Source: Longimicrobium sp. (GTDB lineage: Bacteria; Gemmatimonadota; Gemmatimonadetes; Longimicrobiales; Longimicrobiaceae). Taken from it: a stretch of 7,326 nt of DNA. The position numbers were made by a program, and so were the translations under genes. Below, piece by piece: positions 1 to 5,985 of this stretch. Under the pieces are notes generated by a model. It saw nothing but the letters and a program-made list of their open reading frames with translations, had not been told where the DNA came from and did not search any database. The number at the start of each line of letters is the position of its first letter. Position 1 is the stretch's first letter. The stretch spans positions 1 to 7,326 of the forward strand of contig JAUJMI010000180.1 of the NCBI GenBank assembly GCA_030446945.1. The letters run 5' to 3'.

Positions 1-296
1 GAGGACGACTTGGTGCCGGAGGACTTCTTGGCGCCGCCGGACGACTTCTTGCCGCCGCCCTTGCTCCCGCGCTCCTCCTCACCGCCCATCGCGTTCACCA
101 GCCCGGCGATGGCCGCCGCGCCCGCCAGCGCCGCGGCGCCCGCGGCGATGGGGTGCGACTTCACCATCCCCGCCACCCCGCCTTCCTCCTTCCCTCCCTG
201 ACGCTGTCCGTCCTGGTTCCCGCCCTGGCGTTGTCCGCCATTGGAGCCGCCCTGACGGTCTCCACCCTGCCGCTGCCCTGCACTCTTCTCAGCCAT
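1..296 (-). CDS. Small Gln/Arg/Gly-repeat protein with Lys/Ser-rich tail (3' end outside window)
   Basis: I do not recognise a named family. The minus strand reads open from ATG (294-296) to the window edge, giving 98 codons without a stop. Residues 7-35 are a low-complexity repeat built on RQGG units (QRQGG, DRQGG, QRQGG, QRQGG). Residues 48-70 form an Ala/Gly-rich, weakly hydrophobic stretch (HPIAAGAAALAGAAAIAGLV) that could be a short amphipathic or membrane-touching helix. After GGEEERGSKG the tail is Lys/Ser/Gly-rich (KKSSGGAKKSSGTKSS), like histone-H1-type or other nucleic-acid-binding tails. The start is supported by a strong Shine-Dalgarno GGAGGAT (301-307) ending 4 nt before the ATG. 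Inference: a small basic, possibly stress- or nucleoid-associated protein. The coding call rests on the SD, the clean repeat reading and the open frame; function is unknown. Confidence 0.72.
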   Translation of the reverse strand, partial: MAEKSAGQRQGGDRQGGSNGGQRQGGNQDGQRQGGKEEGGVAGMVKSHPIAAGAAALAGAAAIAGLVNAMGGEEERGSKGGGKKSSGGAKKSSGTKSS

Positions 297-300
297 CGCG

Positions 301-307
301 ATCCTCC
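301..307 (-). promoter_or_regulatory. Shine-Dalgarno GGAGGAT of the left-edge gene
   Basis: The minus strand reads GGAGGAT and then CGCG before the ATG at 296. This near-consensus ribosome binding site at the right spacing decides the start of the partial gene. Confidence 0.7.
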
Positions 308-356
308 GGTGTCTGGTACGTGGGTGCTTCTCTGGGCTACGTAGAGCCTCTCGGCC

Positions 357-374
357 CCGCCCGCACACGGGCGG
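357..374. other. Short perfect hairpin upstream of the left-edge gene
   Basis: CCGCCCG (357-363), a CACA loop, then CGGGCGG (368-374) give a perfect 7-bp GC stem. No T-tract follows on either strand, so it is not a standard terminator. It lies 61 nt upstream of the minus-strand ATG, where it could be a leader hairpin or an operator. Chance is possible in DNA this GC-rich. Confidence 0.4.
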
Positions 375-598
375 AGCGCCGGGTGCGGCTTCTAACCAAT
401 GCAAAGACGGAGCCGAACGCAAGGATTTTCTGGCTTCGAACCGTCGAAACCGCAAAAACGGCGGTTCTCGCCCCCTCTCAGAGGACTCCAAACGCCCTCT
501 CCGGCCCGTGGCTGTGGCCATTCATGGCATGTGTCTGGTGTGCCTCTCCAGCGCTGGGCCCGTCGCTGTAGGATGGCACACCCGCACCCTTCCGGACC

Positions 599-1507
599 GT
601 GTACCTCTTGGCGCACCGGCTCCCGTCCCTCCTTTGCGCGCTCCTCGCGCTCGGCCTCTGCGCGTGCGGCTCGGCCGAGGCTCGCGACGCGCCCCTGGCC
701 CGCAAGCTCCACGTGGTGCAGGGGCTCGGTTTTCCCGAATCGGTGCGCCACTACCCGGACCAGGACGTCTACTTCGTCTCCAACATGGTGGGCGCCGGGT
801 CGGTCAAGGACGGCAACGGCTACATCGCGCGCATCCTCGCGGCGACCCTGGGGCCGGTGACGATCGTTGCGCGGGGCGGCACGGGAGGCGTGGTGCTGGA
901 CGCGCCCAAGGGGATGGCGATCCAGGGCGACACGCTATGGGTGGCGGACATCGACGTGCTGCGCGGTTTCCACCGCCGCACGGGCGTCCCGGTCGCCACG
1001 CTGGAGCTGCGCCCGCACAGCTCGATGCTCCTCAACGACATCGCCGTGGGGCCGGACGGCACGATGCGCGTGACGGACACCGGGATCGCGATGACGCCCA
1101 ACGGGATCCTCTACCACGGCGCGGACAAGATCTTCGCGGTGGGGCCCGACGCGCCGTGTCGCTGTTGTCGAGCGGCAAGGAGCTGAAGCTCCCCAACGGC
1201 ATCACCTGGGACTCCGCGGGGCGCCGCTGGATCGTGGTGGCGTTTCAGCCCTTCCGCAGCGAGGTGTACGCGCTGGGCCAGGGCACCCGCACCACGCCGG
1301 CCACGGGGAATGGGCGGGTCGACGGGGTGGACCGTCTGGACGACGGACGTCTGCTGGTCACGTCGTGGAGCGACTCCAGCCTGCACGTCTTTCGCGGAGA
1401 GCGCGACCAGCGCGTGGCGCGTGGCGCGCGGCATCGGGCAGCCCGGGTGGTCGGCGCCACCACCATCACCGGCGAGCTGCAGATGCCTCACGACACGCTG
1501 CACGTGA
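599..1507 (+). pseudogene. Broken SMP-30/gluconolactonase-like beta-propeller lipoprotein
   Basis: The intact relative would be a secreted lipoprotein of roughly 300-340 residues with an NHL/SMP-30-type six-bladed propeller. The GTG at 599 begins a signal peptide ending in a lipobox (LCAC, Cys23). Propeller-like text follows: FPESVRHYPDQDVYFVSN, then APKGMAIQGDTLWVADID, LNDIAVGPDGTMRVTDTGIA and ADKIFAVGPD. Near 1151 one base is missing (GAC-GC-GCC where GAC-GGC-GCC is expected), and the similarity moves to the next frame: AVSLLSSGKELKLPNGITWD, then DGVDRLDDGRLLVTSWSDSS. At 1411-1424 the 7-mer CGCGTGG is duplicated in tandem, which returns reading to the original frame (RVARGIGQP). Family-like sequence stops at about 1444, where a final blade strand is expected; an unrelated tail runs to TGA at 1505-1507. 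The start is uncertain because there is no clear SD close to the GTG. Two frame lesions plus a lost C-terminus make a pseudogene more likely than sequencing error. Confidence 0.78.
1411..1424 (+). repeat. 7-bp tandem duplication (CGCGTGG)x2 inside the propeller pseudogene
   Basis: CGCGTGG occurs at 1411-1417 and again at 1418-1424. Removing one copy joins ...ERDQ to RVARGIGQP in a single frame, matching the expected ...VARG...P text of this propeller family. The two copies are therefore read as a replication-slippage duplication. Together with the 1-base loss near 1151, the net change is +6, so the two lesions compensate for each other in frame. Confidence 0.65.
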
Positions 1508-1864
1508 CGGTCACGCGCGATTCGGCGTTCGCACCCGGCGTCGAAGTACCCGATGCGTCCCGGCACTCTGCGCACCGAAATAGTGCACCAGCCCAGAGCA
1601 TTCGCAGGAGCCCGCATGGCAAAGAGACTAGCCGCCCGCCTCCGCCATTCAACTCACAAATGGTTGCCGTGGAGCACTTTAGACGAGCGCCCTCGACCCG
1701 CAAACGGCCAGATTCCGGCGCCGATCGACACCTGCGCAAGCCCGGTCAAATTCGGCATGGGGCGTGCACAAACGCGCGACAGTCCACCAACCGGACTCCA
1801 GCGCCTGCTCCCGCATCGCGCTCGGACCCCCTGCACCCTTCCTCCGCCTCCCGGGAGACCCCCA
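1508..1864. other. Intergenic region with degenerate sequence before the GHL10 gene
   Basis: No gene is recognised. Frames are open here (one is continuous with the downstream lipoprotein frame), but they translate to Arg/Pro/Ser-rich text with no domain. From about 1445 the sequence no longer resembles the propeller family. One frame between about 1450 and 1560 (TTITGELQMPHDTLHVTVT) looks somewhat protein-like and may be a scrap of another gene. An ATG at 1616 with AGGAG just upstream (1604-1608) lies in the downstream frame but is not favoured as its start. The region must hold the promoter of the lipoprotein gene; I could not identify one reliably. Confidence 0.5.
1853..1858 (+). promoter_or_regulatory. 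Shine-Dalgarno GGGAGA deciding the start at 1865
   Basis: GGGAGA ends 6 nt before ATG 1865. With the signal peptide and lipobox that follow immediately, it supports this start over the longer open frame upstream. Confidence 0.6.
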
Positions 1865-3424
1865 ATGACCCACGCACTTCGGCTTCGGCGATCTTCGGTG
1901 AGGCTGCTCATGGCCGGCTGCATGCTCGCCGCCGCGGCGTGCCAGGATGCGCAGAACCCCACCGCCGGCGACCCGCGGCTCTCCAAGGGCGCGGGTGGGC
2001 TCACGCTCACCGCGTCGCATGAGTCGGTGCGGATGGTGATCCGCGACACGCTGCGGCTGAGCGTAGTGGCCAGCAACCCGGCGGGGCGCACCATTCCCCA
2101 CAACAACCCGCTGACCTGGGCGTCAGCGGACCCGTCGGTCGCGGCGGTCGATTCATCGGGGCTGGTGACGGCGGGGTCCGAGCCGGGCGAGACGGTGGTG
2201 ACGGTGACCCACGCCAATGAGCGCTGGGCGGACACGGTGCGCGTGACCGTGACCTACCCGGAGGAGGCGCGGGCGCTGTGGGTGAACCGCTTCGAGTGGG
2301 GCGCCACCCCGAACGGCGCCACGGGTACGGCCAAGATCATCGAGATCATGGACAAGGCGAAGTCGGCGAACTTCAACATCGTCTACTTCCAAGTCCGTGG
2401 CGAGGGCGACGCGTACTACCCGAGCGAGCTGGAGCCCTGCACCTTCCGCCTCTGCGTCACGCTGGGCAACGGCCGGCCATCGTGGGACCCGCTCGCGGTG
2501 GCCATCCGCGAGGCGCACGCGCGCGGCATCGAGCTGCACGCCTGGTTCAACGCGCTGACCGGGTGGTCGTCGCCCCCGGGGACCGCAAACGCCGGCTACT
2601 GCGCGCGGCTGGTGGCGAGCAAGCCGGGGTCGCCCAACCACATGCTGATCGACCATCCCGAGTGGCAGCTCGTGGCGAGCGACGGCAAGGTCTTCACCTG
2701 CACCAACAGCCAAGCGTACGAGTACGCCTACGTCTCGCCCGGCATCCCCGCGGTGCGCACGCACGTGGCGCGGGTCGCGGCGGACATCGTGCGGCGCTAC
2801 GACGTGGACGGCATCCACCTGGACCGCATCCGCTACCCCAGCAACTTCCTGTCGTACGACCCCGTGAGCGTGGCGGCCTTCGGGCGGCGCGCAAGCGCGA
2901 GCGATCCCGCCTGGATCCGCTGGCGCCAGGAGGCCGTGAACCAGACGGTGAAGGAGATCCACGACAGCATCAACGCGGTGCGCCCCAAGGCGGTGCTCTC
3001 GGGCGCGGTGTGGGGGATCTACGAGGACAACTGGAACTGGCGCTCGTCTCGTGGCCTGATGCAGTACTTCCAGGACCCGCGCGCGTGGGCCCGGAACGGC
3101 TACTTCGACGTGGCCGTGCCCATGACCTACTACAACACGCACCTCACGTACTGCGGCTTCGCGGACTGGGCCTGCCTCCTCGACGACCACATCCGGGGGT
3201 ACGAGGACAGCGGCCGGCACCTGTACATCTCCGTCTCGCCCGCGATGCCGTCCAGCAAGACGAACGCGATGGTGCTGGACCAGATCGCGGTGGGGCGCGC
3301 CAAGGGGGTGAAGGGCTTCTCCTTCTACGCCTGGAACGCGATGAACCAGCGGAACCTGTGGCCCGTGCTCGCGTCGGGTCCCTTCAAGGAGCCCGCATCG
3401 GTGCCGTACCAGGACTGGCAGTAG
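1865..3424 (+). CDS. Lipoprotein with Big_2 Ig-like domain and GHL10 (DUF187) glycoside hydrolase domain
   Basis: The protein has 519 residues. Residues 1-25 are a lipoprotein signal: Arg-rich n-region, hydrophobic core, then LAAAAC with Cys26 as the likely lipidated residue. Residues about 46-131 are a bacterial Ig-like group 2 domain (LTWASADPSVAAVDSSGLVTA is diagnostic). From about 134 to the end is a GHL10/DUF187 TIM-barrel: ARALWVNRF, NIVYFQVRGEGDAYYPSELE, WDPLAVAIREAHARGIELHAWFN, HPEW...DGK, then DIVRRYDVDGIHLDRIRYP (about 307-325, with the acidic pair D315/D320) and YFDVAVPMTYY. Known relatives are B. subtilis YngK and E. coli DigH (YddW), an outer-membrane lipoprotein that cleaves denuded peptidoglycan glycans. 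By analogy this is a surface or periplasmic glycan hydrolase; the substrate is inferred. Paired cysteines (192/197, 246/279 and TYC...WAC near the C-terminus) suggest disulfides. It is a single-gene unit ended by the hairpin at 3444-3480. Confidence 0.93.
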   Translation: MTHALRLRRSSVRLLMAGCMLAAAACQDAQNPTAGDPRLSKGAGGLTLTASHESVRMVIRDTLRLSVVASNPAGRTIPHNNPLTWASADPSVAAVDSSGLVTAGSEPGETVVTVTHANERWADTVRVTVTYPEEARALWVNRFEWGATPNGATGTAKIIEIMDKAKSANFNIVYFQVRGEGDAYYPSELEPCTFRLCVTLGNGRPSWDPLAVAIREAHARGIELHAWFNALTGWSSPPGTANAGYCARLVASKPGSPNHMLIDHPEWQLVASDGKVFTCTNSQAYEYAYVSPGIPAVRTHVARVAADIVRRYDVDGIHLDRIRYPSNFLSYDPVSVAAFGRRASASDPAWIRWRQEAVNQTVKEIHDSINAVRPKAVLSGAVWGIYEDNWNWRSSRGLMQYFQDPRAWARNGYFDVAVPMTYYNTHLTYCGFADWACLLDDHIRGYEDSGRHLYISVSPAMPSSKTNAMVLDQIAVGRAKGVKGFSFYAWNAMNQRNLWPVLASGPFKEPASVPYQDWQ

Positions 3425-3443
3425 CAATCCTGGTGGCATAAAC

Positions 3444-3480
3444 AGAGGCGGGGCCGCACCGTGTGTGCGGTCCCGCCTCT
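3444..3480. terminator. Strong hairpin terminator between convergent genes (probably bidirectional)
   Basis: The arms 3444-3459 and 3465-3480 pair over 16 bp with a single G-T wobble and a 5-nt loop (CGTGT). On the plus strand the stem starts 19 nt after the lipoprotein stop and is followed by TTTC, part of a short TCTTTC run. On the minus strand it is followed by GTTTATG, and it lies about 50 nt past the toxin stop. One element therefore can end transcription from both sides. The U-tracts are short, as is common in GC-rich genomes. Confidence 0.85.
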
Positions 3481-3531
3481 TTCGCAGTTCGCGCCGTTCG
3501 TCTCGCTGCTCAGCGGTAGGAGGCCAGCAGA

Positions 3532-3918
3532 TTACCAGATCCGGTCGACAGGGTAGGCATCGAATGCGGCATCCGCACCGACGAGCTGGACCCGCTCGGC
3601 GATGGCCTGGGCGATCAGGAGCCGGTCGAACGGATCGCGGTGGTGCAGCGGCAGCGGCGAGAGCGCCATGACGTGCTCCGACCTGACATCCAGGATCTCA
3701 AACTCGTTCTCGGCCAGGCTCTCGGGCCAGAGCCGGGCAAGCGGGCGATCCAGCACGAGCTTGCCCGCGCTCACCTTGATGGCGATCTCCCACGCGGTGA
3801 CGACGCTTACCAGAACTCGCGCGGCGGGGTCCCCGATGTGCCGCGCGGCAGTCTCGCTCAGCCGCGGGTCGTCATCGATGAACCAGAGGAAAGTGTGGGT
3901 GTCGAGGAGGAGGTCCAC
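3532..3918 (-). CDS. vapC: PIN-domain ribonuclease toxin, VapC family
   Basis: This 128-residue protein spans a complete PIN domain of normal family length. VapC toxins are Mg2+-dependent ribonucleases that cut specific tRNA or rRNA sites and are held inactive by their antitoxin. The acidic catalytic set is present: D6 in LLLDTHTFLW, E44 in TAWEIAIKVSAGKL, D95 (with D98) in HHRDPFDRLLIAQA, and D116 in VGADAAFDAY. The WEIAIK and HRDPFDRLLIAQA motifs match the PilT-N-terminal-like subgroup (COG3744). It starts with GTG only 4 nt after the antitoxin stop and has no strong SD of its own, so translational coupling is likely. No key residue is missing and it looks intact. The cellular RNA target cannot be told from sequence. 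Confidence 0.93.
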   Translation of the reverse strand: MDLLLDTHTFLWFIDDDPRLSETAARHIGDPAARVLVSVVTAWEIAIKVSAGKLVLDRPLARLWPESLAENEFEILDVRSEHVMALSPLPLHHRDPFDRLLIAQAIAERVQLVGADAAFDAYPVDRIW

Positions 3919-3922
3919 AGGC

Positions 3923-4153
3923 TCACATGTACTCGCGGAAGTCCTCGGGCGTCGCGTCGAAGTCCTCGGCCATGTGGATCATCCCGCGGGCGCTCCCGGG
4001 CTTGCGCGGGGCTCGAGTGCGGTGGAGCGGGACGATCTTCGCGATGGCTTCTCCACCGCGCATGAGGACGACTTCGCCCGTGCGCGCAGCCTCTTCAACC
4101 AGCTCGCGGAGCTGCGGCGAGGCGTCGGCAAGGTCGATCGCGGGGACTCCCAT
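3923..4153 (-). CDS. Phd/YefM-like antitoxin partner of VapC
   Basis: This 76-residue protein sits immediately upstream of the toxin. The N-terminal half (VPAIDLADASPQLRELVEEA, then RTGEVVLMRGGEAIAKIVPL) follows the Phd/YefM antitoxin pattern: a short strand, a helix, then the hallmark GE-hydrophobic-G-x-x-I-A-x-I-V-P segment, which forms the DNA-binding dimer. The C-terminal part (ARGMIHMAEDFDATPEDFREYM) is the acidic toxin-neutralising tail, matching the 'G.I.MADDFD' tails of VapC-partner antitoxins. I chose ATG 4153 over an open extension to 4222 because AGAGGG lies about 7 nt before it and the family begins at this point. Such antitoxins usually repress their own operon, alone and with the toxin. 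Confidence 0.88.
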   Translation of the reverse strand: MGVPAIDLADASPQLRELVEEAARTGEVVLMRGGEAIAKIVPLHRTRAPRKPGSARGMIHMAEDFDATPEDFREYM

Positions 4154-4201
4154 GAGCAGCCCTCTTTCCGGTTCAGCCGGGTGATTACGGTCCAGGGAAG
4201 T

Positions 4202-4207
4202 AAGATA
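4202..4207 (-). promoter_or_regulatory. Possible -10 box (TATCTT) of the toxin-antitoxin operon
   Basis: The minus strand reads GTTATCTTAC about 50 nt before the antitoxin ATG, in the most AT-rich part of the 103-nt gap between the SDR stop and the antitoxin. TATCTT matches the -10 consensus at four of six positions. No good -35 is visible. A CCGG-TTCAG-CCGG repeat between this box and the start could serve as an operator, but it is short. Confidence 0.3.
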
Positions 4208-4256
4208 ACACCTTGCCGTCACACGGACACGGGCCTCGATGTCTTGCCCGCTCGGG

Positions 4257-5771
4257 CTACCAGTCCGTCGGCTTGTAGTCCTTGAGGAAGGACCCCCACA
4301 CGTGCTGGCCGGTGTTGATGCCGGCGATGATGGGGTCCACGATGCGCGCGGCGCCGTCCACGATGTCGAGCGGCGGGTGGAAGCCGTGCTCGGCCGTCTT
4401 GCGCGCGGCCAGCTCCGCCGGGTCCTCGTCGGTCACCCAGCCGGTGTCCACGCTGTTCATGTGGATGCCGCTGGCGTAGTAGTCGATGGCGGAGGTGCGC
4501 GTCATCATGTTGAGCGCGGCCTTCGCCATGTTGGTGTGCGGGTGCCGCGCCGTCTTGAAGCGGCGGTAGAACTGCCCCTCCATCGCCGACACGTTGACGA
4601 TGTGCTTGTCGCGCTCCGGCGTGCGGGTCATCAGCGCCTTGAGGCGGGCGTTGAGTATGAAGGGCGCCACCGCGTTCACCAGCTGCACCTCCAGGAGCTC
4701 CACCGAGGGGACCTCGTCCATCATCATCCGCCACGAGTTCCGGTCGCGCAGGTCGATCTGCTGGAGGTCCTGGTCGAGGCGGCCCGCCGGGAAGAGCGCC
4801 TGGTCCACCGAGAACTCCTCCGGGAGAAGTGGGAGCTGCGACAGCTCCGCGGCGCGCGCGAGGCCGGCCACCGCGTCGTCGGCGCGCGCGGGGACGAGGG
4901 CGGCGGCGGGCGCGGACGCGTCGTACGAGCCGAGGAGGCGCCGCAGGTGCTCGGGAACCTGGTCCAGGCGCGCCGTCTCGCCCTCCATCATGTGCCGGTA
5001 GAACTCCGGCGGGCGGCGCACGGTCTGGCACGCGTTGTTGATGATGAAATCAAGGCGGTCGCGGGTCGACAGGAGCTCGCGGCAGAACGCCTCGACGCTG
5101 GGCGTGTGGCGCAGGTCGAGGCCGAAGACCTGCAGCCGGTGCCCCCACTCCGCGAAGTCGGGCTCCTGCGCGTAACGCGCCGCCGAGTCGCGCGGGAAGC
5201 GAGTGGTGACGATCAGGTGCGCGCCCGCGCGCAGCAGCTTGATCCCCGCCTGGTAGCCGATCTTGACCCGTCCGCCGGTGAGCAGCGCCACGCGCCCGGT
5301 GAGGTCCGCCGTCTCGCCGCGCTTGGCGAAGTTGAGCTCGGCGCACGGCGGGCAGAGCTGGTCGTAGAAGTGGTGCAGCTCCGTGTAGTCGCCCTTGCAG
5401 ATGTAGCAGTTGTGCGTGTCCGGCGTGGGCACCTGCGACTTTTCGGTGAGCAGGTACGGCGAGCCGAAGCCCGCCGGCGCGAACATCGGCGTGACGAAGA
5501 CCGGCTCCTGGCGCAGCTTGCGGATGCCGCGCTGCGACAGCACCTCCTCCGCGCGCTGGGCACGCTCGGCGCGGCGCTCGCGGCGCGTGGCCTTTTGCAG
5601 GCGGCGGCGGTCGGTGGCGTCGGGGCGGGCGACGAGGCCGGTGGCGCGCAGGAAACGATTGCGCTCCTCCTCGCTCACCTCGGCCAGCAGCCCGCGGTCG
5701 GCGATCACCTCTTCCAGCAGCTCCGCCGCCGCGCGGATGCGCTCCGCGATCGGGCGCGCGTCTGTCGACAT
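4257..5771 (-). CDS. Unusual SDR-family oxidoreductase-like protein with N-terminal zinc-finger-like segment
   Basis: The 504-residue protein is about twice the length of a classical SDR. Residues 1-90 are charged and helical (Arg/Glu-rich, possible coiled coil). Residues 122-143 hold CYICKGDYTELHHFYD...CPPC, a CxxC-HH-CxxC set (C122, C125, H133, H134, C140, C143) that could bind zinc. From about 158 a Rossmann SDR fold begins: TGGRVKIGY (165-173) replaces TGxxxGIG, LDLR (219-221) is the acidic-turn motif, and NNAC (245-248) replaces NNAG. An insertion of about 75 residues (270-345) follows. Then come N366 and S395 in HIVNVSAMEGQFYRR. The YxxxK site reads T413-NMA-K417, so Lys is kept but Tyr is lost. 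I recall similar HPHTNMAKAALNMM text in uncharacterised SDR proteins, suggesting a family trait. GAGAAG about 8 nt upstream supports the ATG. Cofactor binding is likely; redox activity is uncertain. It is transcribed alone. Confidence 0.88.
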   Translation of the reverse strand: MSTDARPIAERIRAAAELLEEVIADRGLLAEVSEEERNRFLRATGLVARPDATDRRRLQKATRRERRAERAQRAEEVLSQRGIRKLRQEPVFVTPMFAPAGFGSPYLLTEKSQVPTPDTHNCYICKGDYTELHHFYDQLCPPCAELNFAKRGETADLTGRVALLTGGRVKIGYQAGIKLLRAGAHLIVTTRFPRDSAARYAQEPDFAEWGHRLQVFGLDLRHTPSVEAFCRELLSTRDRLDFIINNACQTVRRPPEFYRHMMEGETARLDQVPEHLRRLLGSYDASAPAAALVPARADDAVAGLARAAELSQLPLLPEEFSVDQALFPAGRLDQDLQQIDLRDRNSWRMMMDEVPSVELLEVQLVNAVAPFILNARLKALMTRTPERDKHIVNVSAMEGQFYRRFKTARHPHTNMAKAALNMMTRTSAIDYYASGIHMNSVDTGWVTDEDPAELAARKTAEHGFHPPLDIVDGAARIVDPIIAGINTGQHVWGSFLKDYKPTDW

Positions 5772-5791
5772 CGTGTTCTTCTCGCTTGGGA

Positions 5792-5829
5792 ACGCGCCTC
5801 GACTCCGGCGGGCCGGCTTCGAGGCGCGT
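5792..5829. repeat. 38-nt inverted repeat upstream of the SDR gene
   Basis: ACGCGCCTCGA (5792-5802) pairs perfectly with TCGAGGCGCGT (5819-5829). After a CT/CT internal bulge, an inner CCGGC/GCCGG stem closes the hairpin. The element lies 21 nt before the SDR start codon, so it would be in the SDR leader RNA. No U-tract follows on either strand, which argues against simple termination. It could be a leader regulatory hairpin, a dimeric repressor site or an mRNA-stabilising structure. Confidence 0.7.
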
Positions 5830-5880
5830 GAGGGTGCGTGGTGTGATCCGCCCTCTCGTTAGCGGCAGTGCGGTGAGTAC

Positions 5881-5918
5881 CCTGCTGCGGCGTCGCGGTG
5901 CCGCATCGCCGCTTCAGG
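5881..5918. repeat. Second 38-nt imperfect inverted repeat in the divergent region
   Basis: CCTGCTGCGGCGTCGCGG (5881-5898) pairs with 5901-5918 at 14 of 18 positions, in three blocks (4, 6 and 4 bp) split by 2-nt mismatches. It lies 68 nt upstream of the zinc-ribbon gene. Pairing is weaker than at 5792-5829 and could partly reflect GC content. Confidence 0.4.
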
Positions 5919-5973
5919 CGCGCCTCTTGCCGCGTTCCGCCGCCGAGAACCTCGTGCCGTACCACTGGCGACC

Positions 5974-5980
5974 GGAGGTG
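5974..5980 (+). promoter_or_regulatory. Consensus Shine-Dalgarno GGAGGTG of the zinc-ribbon gene
   Basis: GGAGGTG ends 5 nt before ATG 5986. It is the best ribosome binding site in the window and fixes this start. Confidence 0.8.
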
Positions 5981-5985
5981 GGTGA

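Larger units (their letters stand above)
297..598. other. Divergent intergenic region, no gene recognised
   Basis: This stretch separates the minus-strand small gene from the plus-strand propeller pseudogene. Short open frames exist on both strands, but they translate to Arg/Pro/Ala-rich strings with no domain or convincing start. It holds one compact hairpin (357-374), a weak one (448-466, AACCGC/GCGGTT with a 7-nt loop) and an 8-bp palindrome CTACGTAG (337-344). It must carry the promoters of both neighbours, but I could not place -35/-10 boxes with confidence. The part around 395-470 is visibly less GC-rich than the surrounding genes. Confidence 0.55.
5772..5985. promoter_or_regulatory. 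Divergent promoter region with two hairpins
   Basis: This 214-nt gap lies between the starts of the minus-strand SDR gene and the plus-strand zinc-ribbon gene, so it should hold both promoters. Two 38-nt inverted repeats occupy 5792-5829 and 5881-5918. I see no clear sigma-70 boxes on either strand. Confidence 0.5.

Noticed and set aside
1553..1864. A longer N-terminus for the GHL10 lipoprotein, for example from ATG 1616 with AGGAG at 1604-1608
   Set aside because: The extension translates to Arg/Pro-rich text with no domain and would bury the clear signal peptide and lipobox that start at 1865, which has its own SD.
508..2022. A single 504-codon gene covering 508-2022
   Set aside because: Only the part from about 1153 to 1424 is family-like; the rest is a shadow frame. 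The long frame results from GC content plus the frameshift in the pseudogene.
2153..3439. Long open frames opposite to and overlapping the GHL10 gene
   Set aside because: They are His/Arg/Val-rich shadow translations typical of the other frames of a GC-rich gene.
4154..4222. An extended antitoxin starting at 4222
   Set aside because: The extra 23 residues do not fit the Phd/YefM family start, would cover the likely promoter, and ATG 4153 has an SD.
4246..4257. GCCCG-CT-CGGGC as a terminator for the SDR gene
   Set aside because: The stem is only 4-5 bp with a 2-4-nt loop, overlaps the stop codon and has no U-tract.
4239..5831. A 530-codon plus-strand open frame across the SDR gene
   Set aside because: Its translation is Arg/Val/His/Ala-rich without any domain, while the minus strand encodes a clear SDR protein.
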